NCBI GenBank assembly: GCA_023254445.1
Contig: JALRLN010000087.1
Location: forward strand, 1 to 5,907
Length of the DNA: 5,907 bases
Direction: 5' to 3'
DNA from: Candidatus Poseidoniaceae archaeon
GTDB taxonomy: Archaea; Thermoplasmatota; Poseidoniia; Poseidoniales; Poseidoniaceae
Shown here: piece after piece, positions 1-5,907 of the stretch
How positions within the stretch are numbered: the first letter of the stretch is position 1
Layout of the letters: each line of letters opens with the position of its first letter
Notes under the pieces: generated by a model
What the model was told of the DNA's origin: nothing
Seen by the model: only the letters and a program-made list of their open reading frames with translations
Database searches by the model: none
Translations under genes and position numbers: made by a program

Positions 1-46
1 GGGCCGTCACCCCCTCTCCCTTCTCATCCGTAGCGAACCCCTTCTC

Positions 47-52
47 TATATA
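47..52 (+). promoter_or_regulatory. TATA-box-like promoter element upstream of pstC
   Basis: TATATA inside CTCTATATAG, an AT-rich island in otherwise GC-rich DNA. In archaea a TATA box lies about 25 nt before the transcription start. That would put the start near 75-80 and leave a leader of about 30 nt before the pstC ATG at 107, which includes the Shine-Dalgarno. Just downstream, GTATTG occurs twice (55-60 and 64-69) with a 9-nt period, which could be an operator for phosphate control. The bases before the box on the + strand are pyrimidine-rich rather than a purine-rich BRE, and TATATA is palindromic, so it could instead, or also, drive transcription to the left. A bacterial -10 reading is possible, but I see no convincing -35 partner. 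Confidence 0.45.
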
Positions 53-95
53 GTGTATTGAGAGTATTGGGGGCACGGACAACCGACCCGGACCC

Positions 96-99
96 GGAG
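96..99 (+). promoter_or_regulatory. Probable ribosome binding site of pstC
   Basis: GGAG followed by 7 nt and then the ATG at 107. It is shorter than the two downstream Shine-Dalgarno sequences but correctly spaced, and it supports 107 as the pstC start. The next in-frame ATG codes residue 54, inside the first membrane helix, and would destroy it. Confidence 0.5.
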
Positions 100-106
100 T
101 TCATTC

Positions 107-2269
107 ATGCGGGGCAACGCCGGCGCGGCGGCACCCGCGCCTTTGGACGACCCCTCGACCGAACGCAAGGGGCGTGGTTCGTCCTCACGGGCCCATCAGG
201 TGCGCACGCGCATCGAAGAAGGCGCTCCAAGCGCTGTGTTGTTCGCCCTGGCCATCACGGTGGTCATGATCACGTCGGGCATCATCTACGTGCTTGCGGA
301 ATCCGGTTCGAAGTTCTACAAAGGCTTCGGGTGCGGAGCGGACGACTTCACGCCCCCTCAGGATTGGAGCGAGGAGGTCAAGGTCAACGTCAAGCAGGCG
401 GCCATCTACGACGAGGGGAGCCTCTCGGACCCCTTGTGGTTGGACCGCTTTTGCATCGTTGGCTGGGACAACGAAACGATGGTCGCCTTGGCCGACCCCT
501 TCGTTCAGCTGCACGGATGGGACGGAGAGGAAGGCAACTACGACGCGGACGTGGGCCTTGAGGCCTCCACGTTCAACGGCGTGGCCGGTCCGGCCCTCGA
601 TCCCGGTCGGCCTTACCTTGAGGAGTACTTCGAGGCCCACCCGGAGCAGTGGGACAGCTCCGCACCGTCCCTTCCGCTGAGCGTCTTGCGGGCCAACGAA
701 CCCGCCCTCATCCTGCACCAACAGGACCCTGAGTTGGCCCGCTCGTGGTGGGTCACGGTCTGGGCCTGGAGCGACACCGCACAGACCGACGTCGACGAGG
801 ACGGCGTGCCCAACGATGCCGTGGACGGAACAGGGGCCTTGCTCGACAACGACCTCGACGGGGACGGCATCGTCAACCACCTCGACGACGACCTTGACAA
901 CGATGGTCTTCCAAACGCCTACGACCCGGAGGAAACTCGGCCTCAGGTGGATGGTTTTGGCCTGCTGCTCGGTCTCCTGACCCTCCTCGTCATCGTCGCT
1001 GCATTGATCTCTCCAACCTGGCTTCATCGCATTGGTTTGGACCATCTCGAGGCGGCCGTCGGAGCGGTTCGTGCCGGCGCAGCGCTCCTGACCGCCATTG
1101 CGACCATGGCCTTGCTGGTGCCCCTCCCCACCAACATCCTGCTCCTGTTGACGCTCGTCTTCCTGCTGCTTGCCGGGGCCATCTTCGCCCTTGAGCGGCG
1201 GTGGCCAGTCGTGCTGCTGGTGCTTGCTGCGGTACCGCTGGTGCTCGCTGTTCGGCCCTTCCACGCGGTGCAGACCGGCCACGGCATCGCCCTCGGCATG
1301 TCCTTGCTTGCGGCGTCTGGGGTGATGAGCGAATCACGGAATCAGGTGGGTGGTCGACGTATGGCCATCGTGGACGGGGACGTCCGCGCCCTGCTTTGGG
1401 TGGCGGGCATCATGACCGTCCTGCTCTGCTACTTCGACCTCGTCGCTCGGGTGAACGGATCCCTCGGTGAATTCCTCACCCAGACCTGGTGGAAGACCGA
1501 CGTCCGGACCGTGAGCGTCGTGACCGTGGGTGCCGACCTGCACATGGGCGTGAATTCACTGCTCCAAACCACCCTGCAAGTGGCGCTTGGGGCCCTCGTC
1601 ATCGCCATTCCAATCGGTCTTGGGACCGCCATCTACCTGTCCGAGTATGCGTCTCCCCGGATGGCGAACCTCATCAAACCGGTGCTGGAACTCCTCGCCG
1701 GCATTCCCTCCGTGGTGTACGGATTCTTCGCCTTCGTCGTCATTGCGCCCATCGTCGTGGACGTCGGTGAACGGTTCCTTGAGTGGGGCTGGATCGCTGA
1801 GGAGCCCCAGATGTTCAACCCGCTCAACGGCGCCATCGTGGTGGGCATCATGATCACGCCCCTCATCGCTTCCCTCTCGGAGGACGCCCTCCGGGCGGTT
1901 CCAGACCCCTTGCGTCACGCCTCCTACGCCCTCGGGGCCACGCCCGTCGAGACGACCGCGCGGGTGACGGTGCCCTCCGCGCTGTCCGGCATCCTGGCCT
2001 CCATCATCCTCGCCCTGTCCCGCGCCGTTGGCGAGACCATGGCGGTCACGCTGTCGGTCGGGACGCTGGCGACCTACTCGGACAACATGTTCCGCTCGGC
2101 GCAAACCATGACCGCGTACATCGCGCAGCGCATCGGTGGCGAACTGCCCATCGGCACGACGCCGTATTACTCGCTCTTCGCCGTGGGCTTGTACCTCTTT
2201 TTCATCACGCTTGGGCTCAACATGGTGGGCCACCGGATCATGACCCGGTTCAGGGAGGCGTACGAGTGA
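107..2269 (+). CDS. pstC: Phosphate ABC transporter permease PstC with large N-terminal ectodomain extension
   Basis: Membrane permease that with PstA forms the phosphate channel of the Pst importer. The core is residues ~425-720, close to the whole of a typical PstC (about 300-320 aa). Core marks are the IYLSEYASPRMANLIKP segment (509-525), LAGIPSVVYGFFAF (530-543), an EAA-type ATPase-contact loop (about 590-625, SEDALRAVPDPLRHASYALG) and the conserved SRAVGETMAV (638-647). The first ~425 residues are extra: a cytoplasmic tail, a helix (41-64), an ectodomain (65-283) with two cysteines (76, 116), one NET sequon (122) and Asp-rich repeats (228-274), then hydrophobic segments at about 284-302, 319-339, 342-361, 367-383 and 389-405. 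Basic cytoplasmic loops (LERRWP, 417-418 RR) fit positive-inside topology, giving about 12 helices in all. The start at 107 has a spaced GGAG. The stop overlaps the pstA start by 4 nt. The core identification is firm from family motifs; the function of the extension is unknown. Confidence 0.92.
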   Translation: MRGNAGAAAPAPLDDPSTERKGRGSSSRAHQVRTRIEEGAPSAVLFALAITVVMITSGIIYVLAESGSKFYKGFGCGADDFTPPQDWSEEVKVNVKQAAIYDEGSLSDPLWLDRFCIVGWDNETMVALADPFVQLHGWDGEEGNYDADVGLEASTFNGVAGPALDPGRPYLEEYFEAHPEQWDSSAPSLPLSVLRANEPALILHQQDPELARSWWVTVWAWSDTAQTDVDEDGVPNDAVDGTGALLDNDLDGDGIVNHLDDDLDNDGLPNAYDPEETRPQVDGFGLLLGLLTLLVIVAALISPTWLHRIGLDHLEAAVGAVRAGAALLTAIATMALLVPLPTNILLLLTLVFLLLAGAIFALERRWPVVLLVLAAVPLVLAVRPFHAVQTGHGIALGMSLLAASGVMSESRNQVGGRRMAIVDGDVRALLWVAGIMTVLLCYFDLVARVNGSLGEFLTQTWWKTDVRTVSVVTVGADLHMGVNSLLQTTLQVALGALVIAIPIGLGTAIYLSEYASPRMANLIKPVLELLAGIPSVVYGFFAFVVIAPIVVDVGERFLEWGWIAEEPQMFNPLNGAIVVGIMITPLIASLSEDALRAVPDPLRHASYALGATPVETTARVTVPSALSGILASIILALSRAVGETMAVTLSVGTLATYSDNMFRSAQTMTAYIAQRIGGELPIGTTPYYSLFAVGLYLFFITLGLNMVGHRIMTRFREAYE
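788..928 (+). repeat. Asp-rich calcium-site-like repeats encoded in PstC ectodomain
   Basis: Codes residues 228-274 of PstC: DVDEDGVPND, then DNDLDGDGIVNHLDDD and DNDGLPNAYDP. The DxDxDGxxD spacing matches thrombospondin type 3 repeats and other extracellular Ca2+-binding Asp loops. The stretch lies immediately before the second membrane helix, so it would form a membrane-proximal stalk of the ectodomain. Calcium binding is inferred from the motif only. Confidence 0.75.
2253..2258 (+). promoter_or_regulatory. Shine-Dalgarno of pstA within the end of pstC
   Basis: GGGAGG followed by 7 nt and then a GTG at 2266. This decides the pstA start: GTG at 2266-2268 overlaps the pstC TGA stop (2267-2269) as GTGA, the usual arrangement for translational coupling. 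Confidence 0.8.
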
Positions 2270-5200
2270 CCAGCACGCCTGACTTCGCTGAGGACGGCTT
2301 CGACCTGGCCGACAAGGGCCTGTTCGGGACCGCCCTGCTCCCCCGCCGCAGCCTCAGGCGACGGGAACTTGCCGCCGGGGCAGGACGCGTGATGTTCGTG
2401 GCCATCGCGCTTGTCGCGGGCTTGATCCTCGTCACCTTGCTGAACCGGATCGTCTCGGAAGCCTATGTGCCCGAACAGGAAATCGAGGTCGAAGGCATCC
2501 GTCTTCCCACCAAAACGGTCGCAAGCACGCAGTTCGCGTGGAAGGTCGAGACGTGGAATCCCTCGTGGGACGCCAATGACCTCCGTCTTGAACGCGAGAA
2601 CGTGACCCTTGTCGCGTCGTGGGAGGAAACCCAGTTCGAGGCCATCGATCGATCGGGTGCCGTGTGGACCTCGCCCTCCGGTCAAGCGTCATGGGACCTC
2701 GAAGAGGACGTCGAACGAGCGTTGTGCGCCGCCGGGAGCGCCCGGACGACCTACAAGCCGCTGGAGTCCTTCAGCCTTGGCGGGTTGTTCGGAGACCGGT
2801 CTTTCGTGGACCACAATCCCGCTTCAGGAAGCCGGTTGGTCGTCTTCATGCGCGATACGGCGCCGACCCCAGGGATGGGGGATTACTGGTGGGACACGGA
2901 CGACGCGATGGGCTACGTGTGGCACGGCCTGCGCTGGGAGGCTGCGGACGACGACCCCTTCCTCCAGGCCGCTGTGGCGGAGTACCTCGACCAACCGAAC
3001 GCCTTCAGCGACGGAAAGGTGTGGCTGCATTACACCCCCGAAGCACCCTTGTTCAAGGGCAACGGGGACCTGTGGTTCAACCGCACCATCGTGGACGGCG
3101 ACGTCGGAGAGGTCCTCGGAGCGTCCGTGTACAACCAGAGCAGCCGGACATGGGACACGTTCCCGCTGGCGGACCTCGACGACGCGCTGGTGCACCCCGC
3201 TTCGGTCATCGACCCCTTTGAGCCGGAATTTTGCACCAAGGCAGAAGCGACCGGGTACATCCTGAACCAAGGCCTGACGGGCTCCTATTCCGCCGTTGAC
3301 GTCAAGCACGAGGATGGCTTTCACCCCCACCAAACCTCGGCCGAGCCAAACGAGGCTACGATGACCGTGTCGTTGACCTCTGGAGGCGAGCGGTCGACCT
3401 TCGTCGAACTGACGTCGGACGGGTTCAGCCTTGACCACCTTGAACTGCGCCCCTCGCCCACGTCCTCGGTCAACTGGCTGTTCATCGAACACCGGTTCAA
3501 TTGGACGGTCACCATCACCCAGACCGAAGGACCCGCAGCGGATGCGCGGGAATCCTCGTACCTTGAGATCGGAGAACTGTCCCTTGGGTCCGGTGGCTCC
3601 CTCTTCCGGTCGCGGCTGTCCTTCCTCGATGCTGGCATGACGGACCTCGACGGCGACGGTCTGATCGACGCCTGCGACGAGGACATCGACGGTGATGGCG
3701 ACGACAACCCGGTGCTCGGTGACGCCGAAGCCTGCCCGACCGAGGGCCGATACGCCACCGAGGACGGGTCTGTGCTCACGTGGGACGCCTGGGTCGCCGC
3801 GAACGACGCCAACGAGGACGGCATCCACGACGATGTGGCAGACCGCGACATCGACGGCGACGGGATCGCGAACCTCGTGGACGGTCAAGGCGAGCCCCTC
3901 AGCGCCGCATCCTTGTTCGCCGACGCAGGCGGTTCGGTTGCGTCGCTGAGCGAGGTCCCCTTGCTCAACGACCTCGTCTCGCCCTTGCTCGACAAAACCT
4001 GTGCGGAGGCCTACAAGCGCAACGACCCGGCGTTTGCCGTGGCCGATTGCCAGACCGCAACCGCGCTGATTGAGGCGGAAGGCTCCGCCTTGTACGCCGA
4101 CGGCTTGGACGCCGATGAATTCTGCATCGCCGTCCGGCAACTCGAACAGCACGTCTGGTTCGACCATTGCGGTGCTCCGGACCGCCTCGAAGCAGGGATC
4201 GATGCCTACGACGAGCGCGCGCCCGTCGTGCCGCTGCTGATGGTGTTCTCCCTCGGGGCCATGTGGGTGGTCATGCGGCGGCCTGGCAAGGTCCTGCTCT
4301 TCCTTCGAGGCAAGTTGCTCCGCATGGGCACGGACGAACCCGAAACCAAGGGGTTGAGCCCGTGGGCCGTTGGGTCCCTGCTCAAGGAGGGTTCAGGGCG
4401 CGTGCTGTCGTTGATCGTCCGCATCGCCCTGTTCGCTCTTGGCCTTCGCATCTTCCTCGTCACGTTCAGCACGGATTTGGCCTTGATTCGACCCTTCTCC
4501 TTCGTGATTGGCGGTGCCATGGCCTTGCTCGGCGGCATCGCGGTGATGACCGCCGGAAGCACCTTGCTCAGCCTTCGCCCCGACCGCAACACCCCGCCTG
4601 CAGAAGGCCTTGTGGACGTGCTGGTGCTCACCATGCAGGTGGTGGCGTGGGTGCTCGCCGTTCGTTGGGTGCTGGTCGAAGGATGGATTGTCCCCGCCGT
4701 CTCCTTGCTCATGGTAACCTCCGCGGTCCGTCGCCTCGCCGTCGGAGCCCTTCAGTTGACGCGCACCACTCGGATCCAGGAAGACCGGCTCAGCCTCGTG
4801 GTGCAAGGACGGGACGGGTGGATGCTGACCGCGCTGGTCGTGCTCATCGTGGGGCTTGCCACCGTCCCCATCGCGTTCAACCTGCCCTTCGTGTTCGCAG
4901 ATTTCCCGTCGTCTGAACCCTACAAGGCCGGCTTGCGTGCTGCCTTTTGGGGCAGCGTGTACGTGGTCGGTTACACGATGTTGTTCGCGATTCCCCTGTC
5001 CATCGGCGCCGCCATTTGGTTGGAGGAATACGCGCCCAACAACCGCTTCCGTCGGACCATTCAGGCCCTGATCACGAACCTTGCCGGGGTTCCTGCCATC
5101 GTCTTCGGTCTCTTCGGCCTCGCGATGTTCCTGACCTCCCGTGGGGCCGGCCTCGGCCTCGGCGCCACGGTCTTGACGGCCGGGATGACGATGGCCACCA

Positions 5201-5772
5201 TGGCGATGCCCACCATCGTCATCTCTTCGCAGGAGGCCCTTCGCGCCGTGCCTCCATCGCTGCGTAACGCAGCCTTCGGTCTGGGCTGCACGAAGTGGCA
5301 GGTCACCCAAGACCACGTTCTTCCCCATGCGCTGCCCGGCATGATGACGGGCACCATCCTCGCCATGTCCCGCATCATGGGCGAAGCCGCACCGCTCATC
5401 CTTGTCGGGGCGGTTGCGTCGGTGTTTTCAGAGCCGGATGCGATGTTCTACGTCTCCTACCAAGCGGTGCCGTCCCTTGACGCGTGGTTTGCATGGATTC
5501 CCGGCGTCGAATCCCACGTGGCCAACATGCCGCTCTTCGCAGACCGGGGCTGGCTCTCGGCCGACCCTGCCCAGTTCACAGGGCCTGACTCCAACGACCG
5601 AGGCCGCTACACCGTCCTGCCCGTGCAGGTGTACGTCTGGACGGGCCTGCCACAGGTCGGCTATCAGGTGATTGCAGCAGCAGCCTCCATCGTGCTGCTC
5701 GCTACCTTGGTCATCGTGAATTCCACCGCGATTCTCTTGCGGGCCCACTTCAGGAGGTATTCCAAGACATGA
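2266..5772 (+). CDS. pstA: Phosphate ABC transporter permease PstA with giant N-terminal ectodomain extension
   Basis: Second channel subunit of the Pst phosphate importer. The core is residues ~850-1168, about the size of a whole ordinary PstA (near 300 aa). Family marks are IWLEEYAPNNRFRRTIQ (917-933), NLAGVPAIVFGLFGLAMF (938-955), an EAA-type loop (988-1022, QEALRAVPPSLRNAAFGLG), MSRIMGEAAPLI (1034-1045) and LPVQVYVWTGLP (1118-1129) before the last helix (~1132-1153). Preceding it are a cytoplasmic tail (1-42), helix 43-60, an ectodomain of about 590 aa (61-653) and hydrophobic segments at about 654-671, 713-733, 743-763, 784-802 and 806-820. The ectodomain has eight cysteines (154, 323, 470, 490, 579, 595, 620, 635), sequons NVT, NRT, NQS and NWT, and two Asp-rich repeat clusters. 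I see no PstS ligand-binding motif in it. The start is GTG, set by GGGAGG and the GTGA overlap with pstC; the stop overlaps the next gene as ATGA. The frame is open throughout with uniform composition, so a frameshift fusion is unlikely. Confidence 0.92.
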   Translation: MTSTPDFAEDGFDLADKGLFGTALLPRRSLRRRELAAGAGRVMFVAIALVAGLILVTLLNRIVSEAYVPEQEIEVEGIRLPTKTVASTQFAWKVETWNPSWDANDLRLERENVTLVASWEETQFEAIDRSGAVWTSPSGQASWDLEEDVERALCAAGSARTTYKPLESFSLGGLFGDRSFVDHNPASGSRLVVFMRDTAPTPGMGDYWWDTDDAMGYVWHGLRWEAADDDPFLQAAVAEYLDQPNAFSDGKVWLHYTPEAPLFKGNGDLWFNRTIVDGDVGEVLGASVYNQSSRTWDTFPLADLDDALVHPASVIDPFEPEFCTKAEATGYILNQGLTGSYSAVDVKHEDGFHPHQTSAEPNEATMTVSLTSGGERSTFVELTSDGFSLDHLELRPSPTSSVNWLFIEHRFNWTVTITQTEGPAADARESSYLEIGELSLGSGGSLFRSRLSFLDAGMTDLDGDGLIDACDEDIDGDGDDNPVLGDAEACPTEGRYATEDGSVLTWDAWVAANDANEDGIHDDVADRDIDGDGIANLVDGQGEPLSAASLFADAGGSVASLSEVPLLNDLVSPLLDKTCAEAYKRNDPAFAVADCQTATALIEAEGSALYADGLDADEFCIAVRQLEQHVWFDHCGAPDRLEAGIDAYDERAPVVPLLMVFSLGAMWVVMRRPGKVLLFLRGKLLRMGTDEPETKGLSPWAVGSLLKEGSGRVLSLIVRIALFALGLRIFLVTFSTDLALIRPFSFVIGGAMALLGGIAVMTAGSTLLSLRPDRNTPPAEGLVDVLVLTMQVVAWVLAVRWVLVEGWIVPAVSLLMVTSAVRRLAVGALQLTRTTRIQEDRLSLVVQGRDGWMLTALVVLIVGLATVPIAFNLPFVFADFPSSEPYKAGLRAAFWGSVYVVGYTMLFAIPLSIGAAIWLEEYAPNNRFRRTIQALITNLAGVPAIVFGLFGLAMFLTSRGAGLGLGATVLTAGMTMATMAMPTIVISSQEALRAVPPSLRNAAFGLGCTKWQVTQDHVLPHALPGMMTGTILAMSRIMGEAAPLILVGAVASVFSEPDAMFYVSYQAVPSLDAWFAWIPGVESHVANMPLFADRGWLSADPAQFTGPDSNDRGRYTVLPVQVYVWTGLPQVGYQVIAAAASIVLLATLVIVNSTAILLRAHFRRYSKT
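3643..3705 (+). repeat. Asp-rich calcium-site-like repeat, first cluster in PstA ectodomain
   Basis: Codes residues 460-480: DLDGDGLIDACDED followed by IDGDGDD. It has the same DxDGDG core as the PstC cluster, with a cysteine (470) between the two units, as is common in thrombospondin type 3 repeats. It lies after a region rich in beta-prone sequence (about 365-455), which may be a beta-sandwich. Calcium binding is inferred. Confidence 0.75.
3802..3882 (+). repeat. Asp-rich calcium-site-like repeat, second cluster in PstA ectodomain
   Basis: Codes residues 513-539: NDANEDGIHDD, then DRDIDGDGIANLVD. It is separated from the first cluster by about 32 residues that contain one cysteine (490). 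IDGDGIANLVD closely resembles LDGDGIVNHLD in PstC (residues 250-260), supporting a shared origin of the two ectodomain elements. Confidence 0.75.
5752..5758 (+). promoter_or_regulatory. Shine-Dalgarno of the third gene within the end of pstA
   Basis: AGGAGGT, a near-complete anti-Shine-Dalgarno match, followed by 10 nt and then the ATG at 5769. It is the strongest ribosome binding site in the window and is the main evidence that a real gene starts there. Confidence 0.8.
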
Positions 5773-5907
5773 CGACCGAAGGCGATGAACCAACGATGTC
5801 CGTAGCCGAGATGCTCGCGATGGCCGAAGCGGTCATGCTCGCCGACGACGACGTTGAGCAAGGGGAGGTGAAGCGGCTCGCCGTGCTCGAGGCAGACCAT
5901 CCTGACC
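5769..5907 (+). CDS. N-terminal fragment of an uncharacterised protein coupled to pstA (3' end outside window)
   Basis: An open frame of 46 codons runs off the window end. It starts at an ATG overlapping the pstA TGA (ATGA) behind a strong AGGAGGT. The visible residues begin MTTEGDEPTMSVAEMLAMAE and are acidic and helix-prone (Ala/Met/Leu/Glu-rich), then become more mixed (GEVKRLAVLEADHPD). There is no signal peptide or membrane helix, so a cytoplasmic protein is likely. The position suggests a Pst component such as the ATPase PstB or the regulator PhoU. However, a PstB normally shows its first beta-strands (a short V-x-L-x-V-x-Y-G type segment) within this length, and I do not see that. It could be a PstB or PhoU with an N-terminal extension, or a different operon-specific protein. 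The existence of the gene is well supported; its function is not assigned. Confidence 0.75.
   Translation, partial: MTTEGDEPTMSVAEMLAMAEAVMLADDDVEQGEVKRLAVLEADHPD

Noticed and set aside
58..561. Open frame on the + strand starting at ATT/TTG-like position upstream of pstC
   Set aside because: It overlaps pstC in another frame, is Arg/Gly-rich, and has no ribosome site, whereas the pstC frame codes a clear membrane helix and leads into a recognised permease core.
185..1282. 365-codon minus-strand open frame opposite pstC
   Set aside because: Shadow of the pstC N-terminal half, with low-complexity Gln/Gly/Arg-rich translation and no recognisable domain.
2644..2653. ATCGATCGAT palindromic stretch
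   Set aside because: Short self-complementary run inside coding sequence, readily explained by the Ile-Asp-Arg codons; no sign of a regulatory site.
2824..4167. 447-codon open frame on the minus strand opposite pstA
   Set aside because: It lies fully antisense to the PstA ectodomain, whose GC-rich, Asp-codon-rich sequence (GAC/GTC) keeps the reverse frame open. Its product is a Val/Gly/Arg-rich sequence without domains or a convincing ribosome site.
2446..4224. PstA ectodomain as a fused phosphate-binding protein (PstS)
   Set aside because: I looked for PstS-like phosphate-loop motifs of the SGTT type and the usual N-terminal GAG(A/S)xFP segment and found none. The region's cysteines and Asp repeats are also unlike PstS.
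2266..4800. Large N-terminal part of PstA as a separate gene joined by a sequencing error
   Set aside because: The frame is continuous with even composition. No internal ribosome site plus start stands out before the core, and PstC independently shows the same layout.
4393..5328. 311-codon minus-strand open frame
   Set aside because: Antisense to the conserved PstA core motifs. The product is rich in His, Gly, Asp and Arg, as expected for a shadow frame in GC-rich DNA.

Overview
The window carries the middle of a high-affinity phosphate uptake (Pst) operon on the + strand. It has a short 5' leader with a TATA-like element (1-106), a PstC-type permease gene (107-2269), a PstA-type permease gene (2266-5772), and the first 46 codons of a third gene (5769 to the window end). 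The genes overlap by 4 nt at each junction (GTGA, then ATGA). Both overlapping starts have a good Shine-Dalgarno sequence, so the three genes look like one translationally coupled unit.

Both permeases are far larger than the usual subunits of about 300 residues: 720 aa and 1168 aa. The normal six-helix permease core sits at the C-terminus of each. Ahead of it, both carry the same extra module: a short cytoplasmic N-terminus, one membrane helix, a large extracytoplasmic domain (about 220 aa in PstC, about 590 aa in PstA) containing Asp-rich DxDGDG-type repeats that resemble thrombospondin-type-3 calcium sites, then five more hydrophobic segments, then the core. Positive-inside charge distribution agrees with this topology in both proteins. 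The matching layout is the most unusual thing in the window. It suggests a heterodimeric phosphate channel carrying a large, probably Ca2+-binding, structure on the outer face.

The base composition is GC-rich. A TATATA element followed by a leader of roughly 25-35 nt, Shine-Dalgarno-driven coupled genes and surface Asp-rich repeats together suggest an archaeon, possibly a GC-rich marine euryarchaeon such as Marine Group II/Poseidoniales. This is inference: no rRNA or other phylogenetic marker is present, and a bacterium is not excluded.

No phosphate-binding protein (PstS), recognisable ATPase (PstB) or PhoU is visible. PstS could lie outside the window. The third ORF is in the position often occupied by pstB, but its visible N-terminus does not look like one. 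No RNA genes, mobile elements, CRISPR arrays or terminators were seen. Apart from the 106-nt leader the window is coding throughout.
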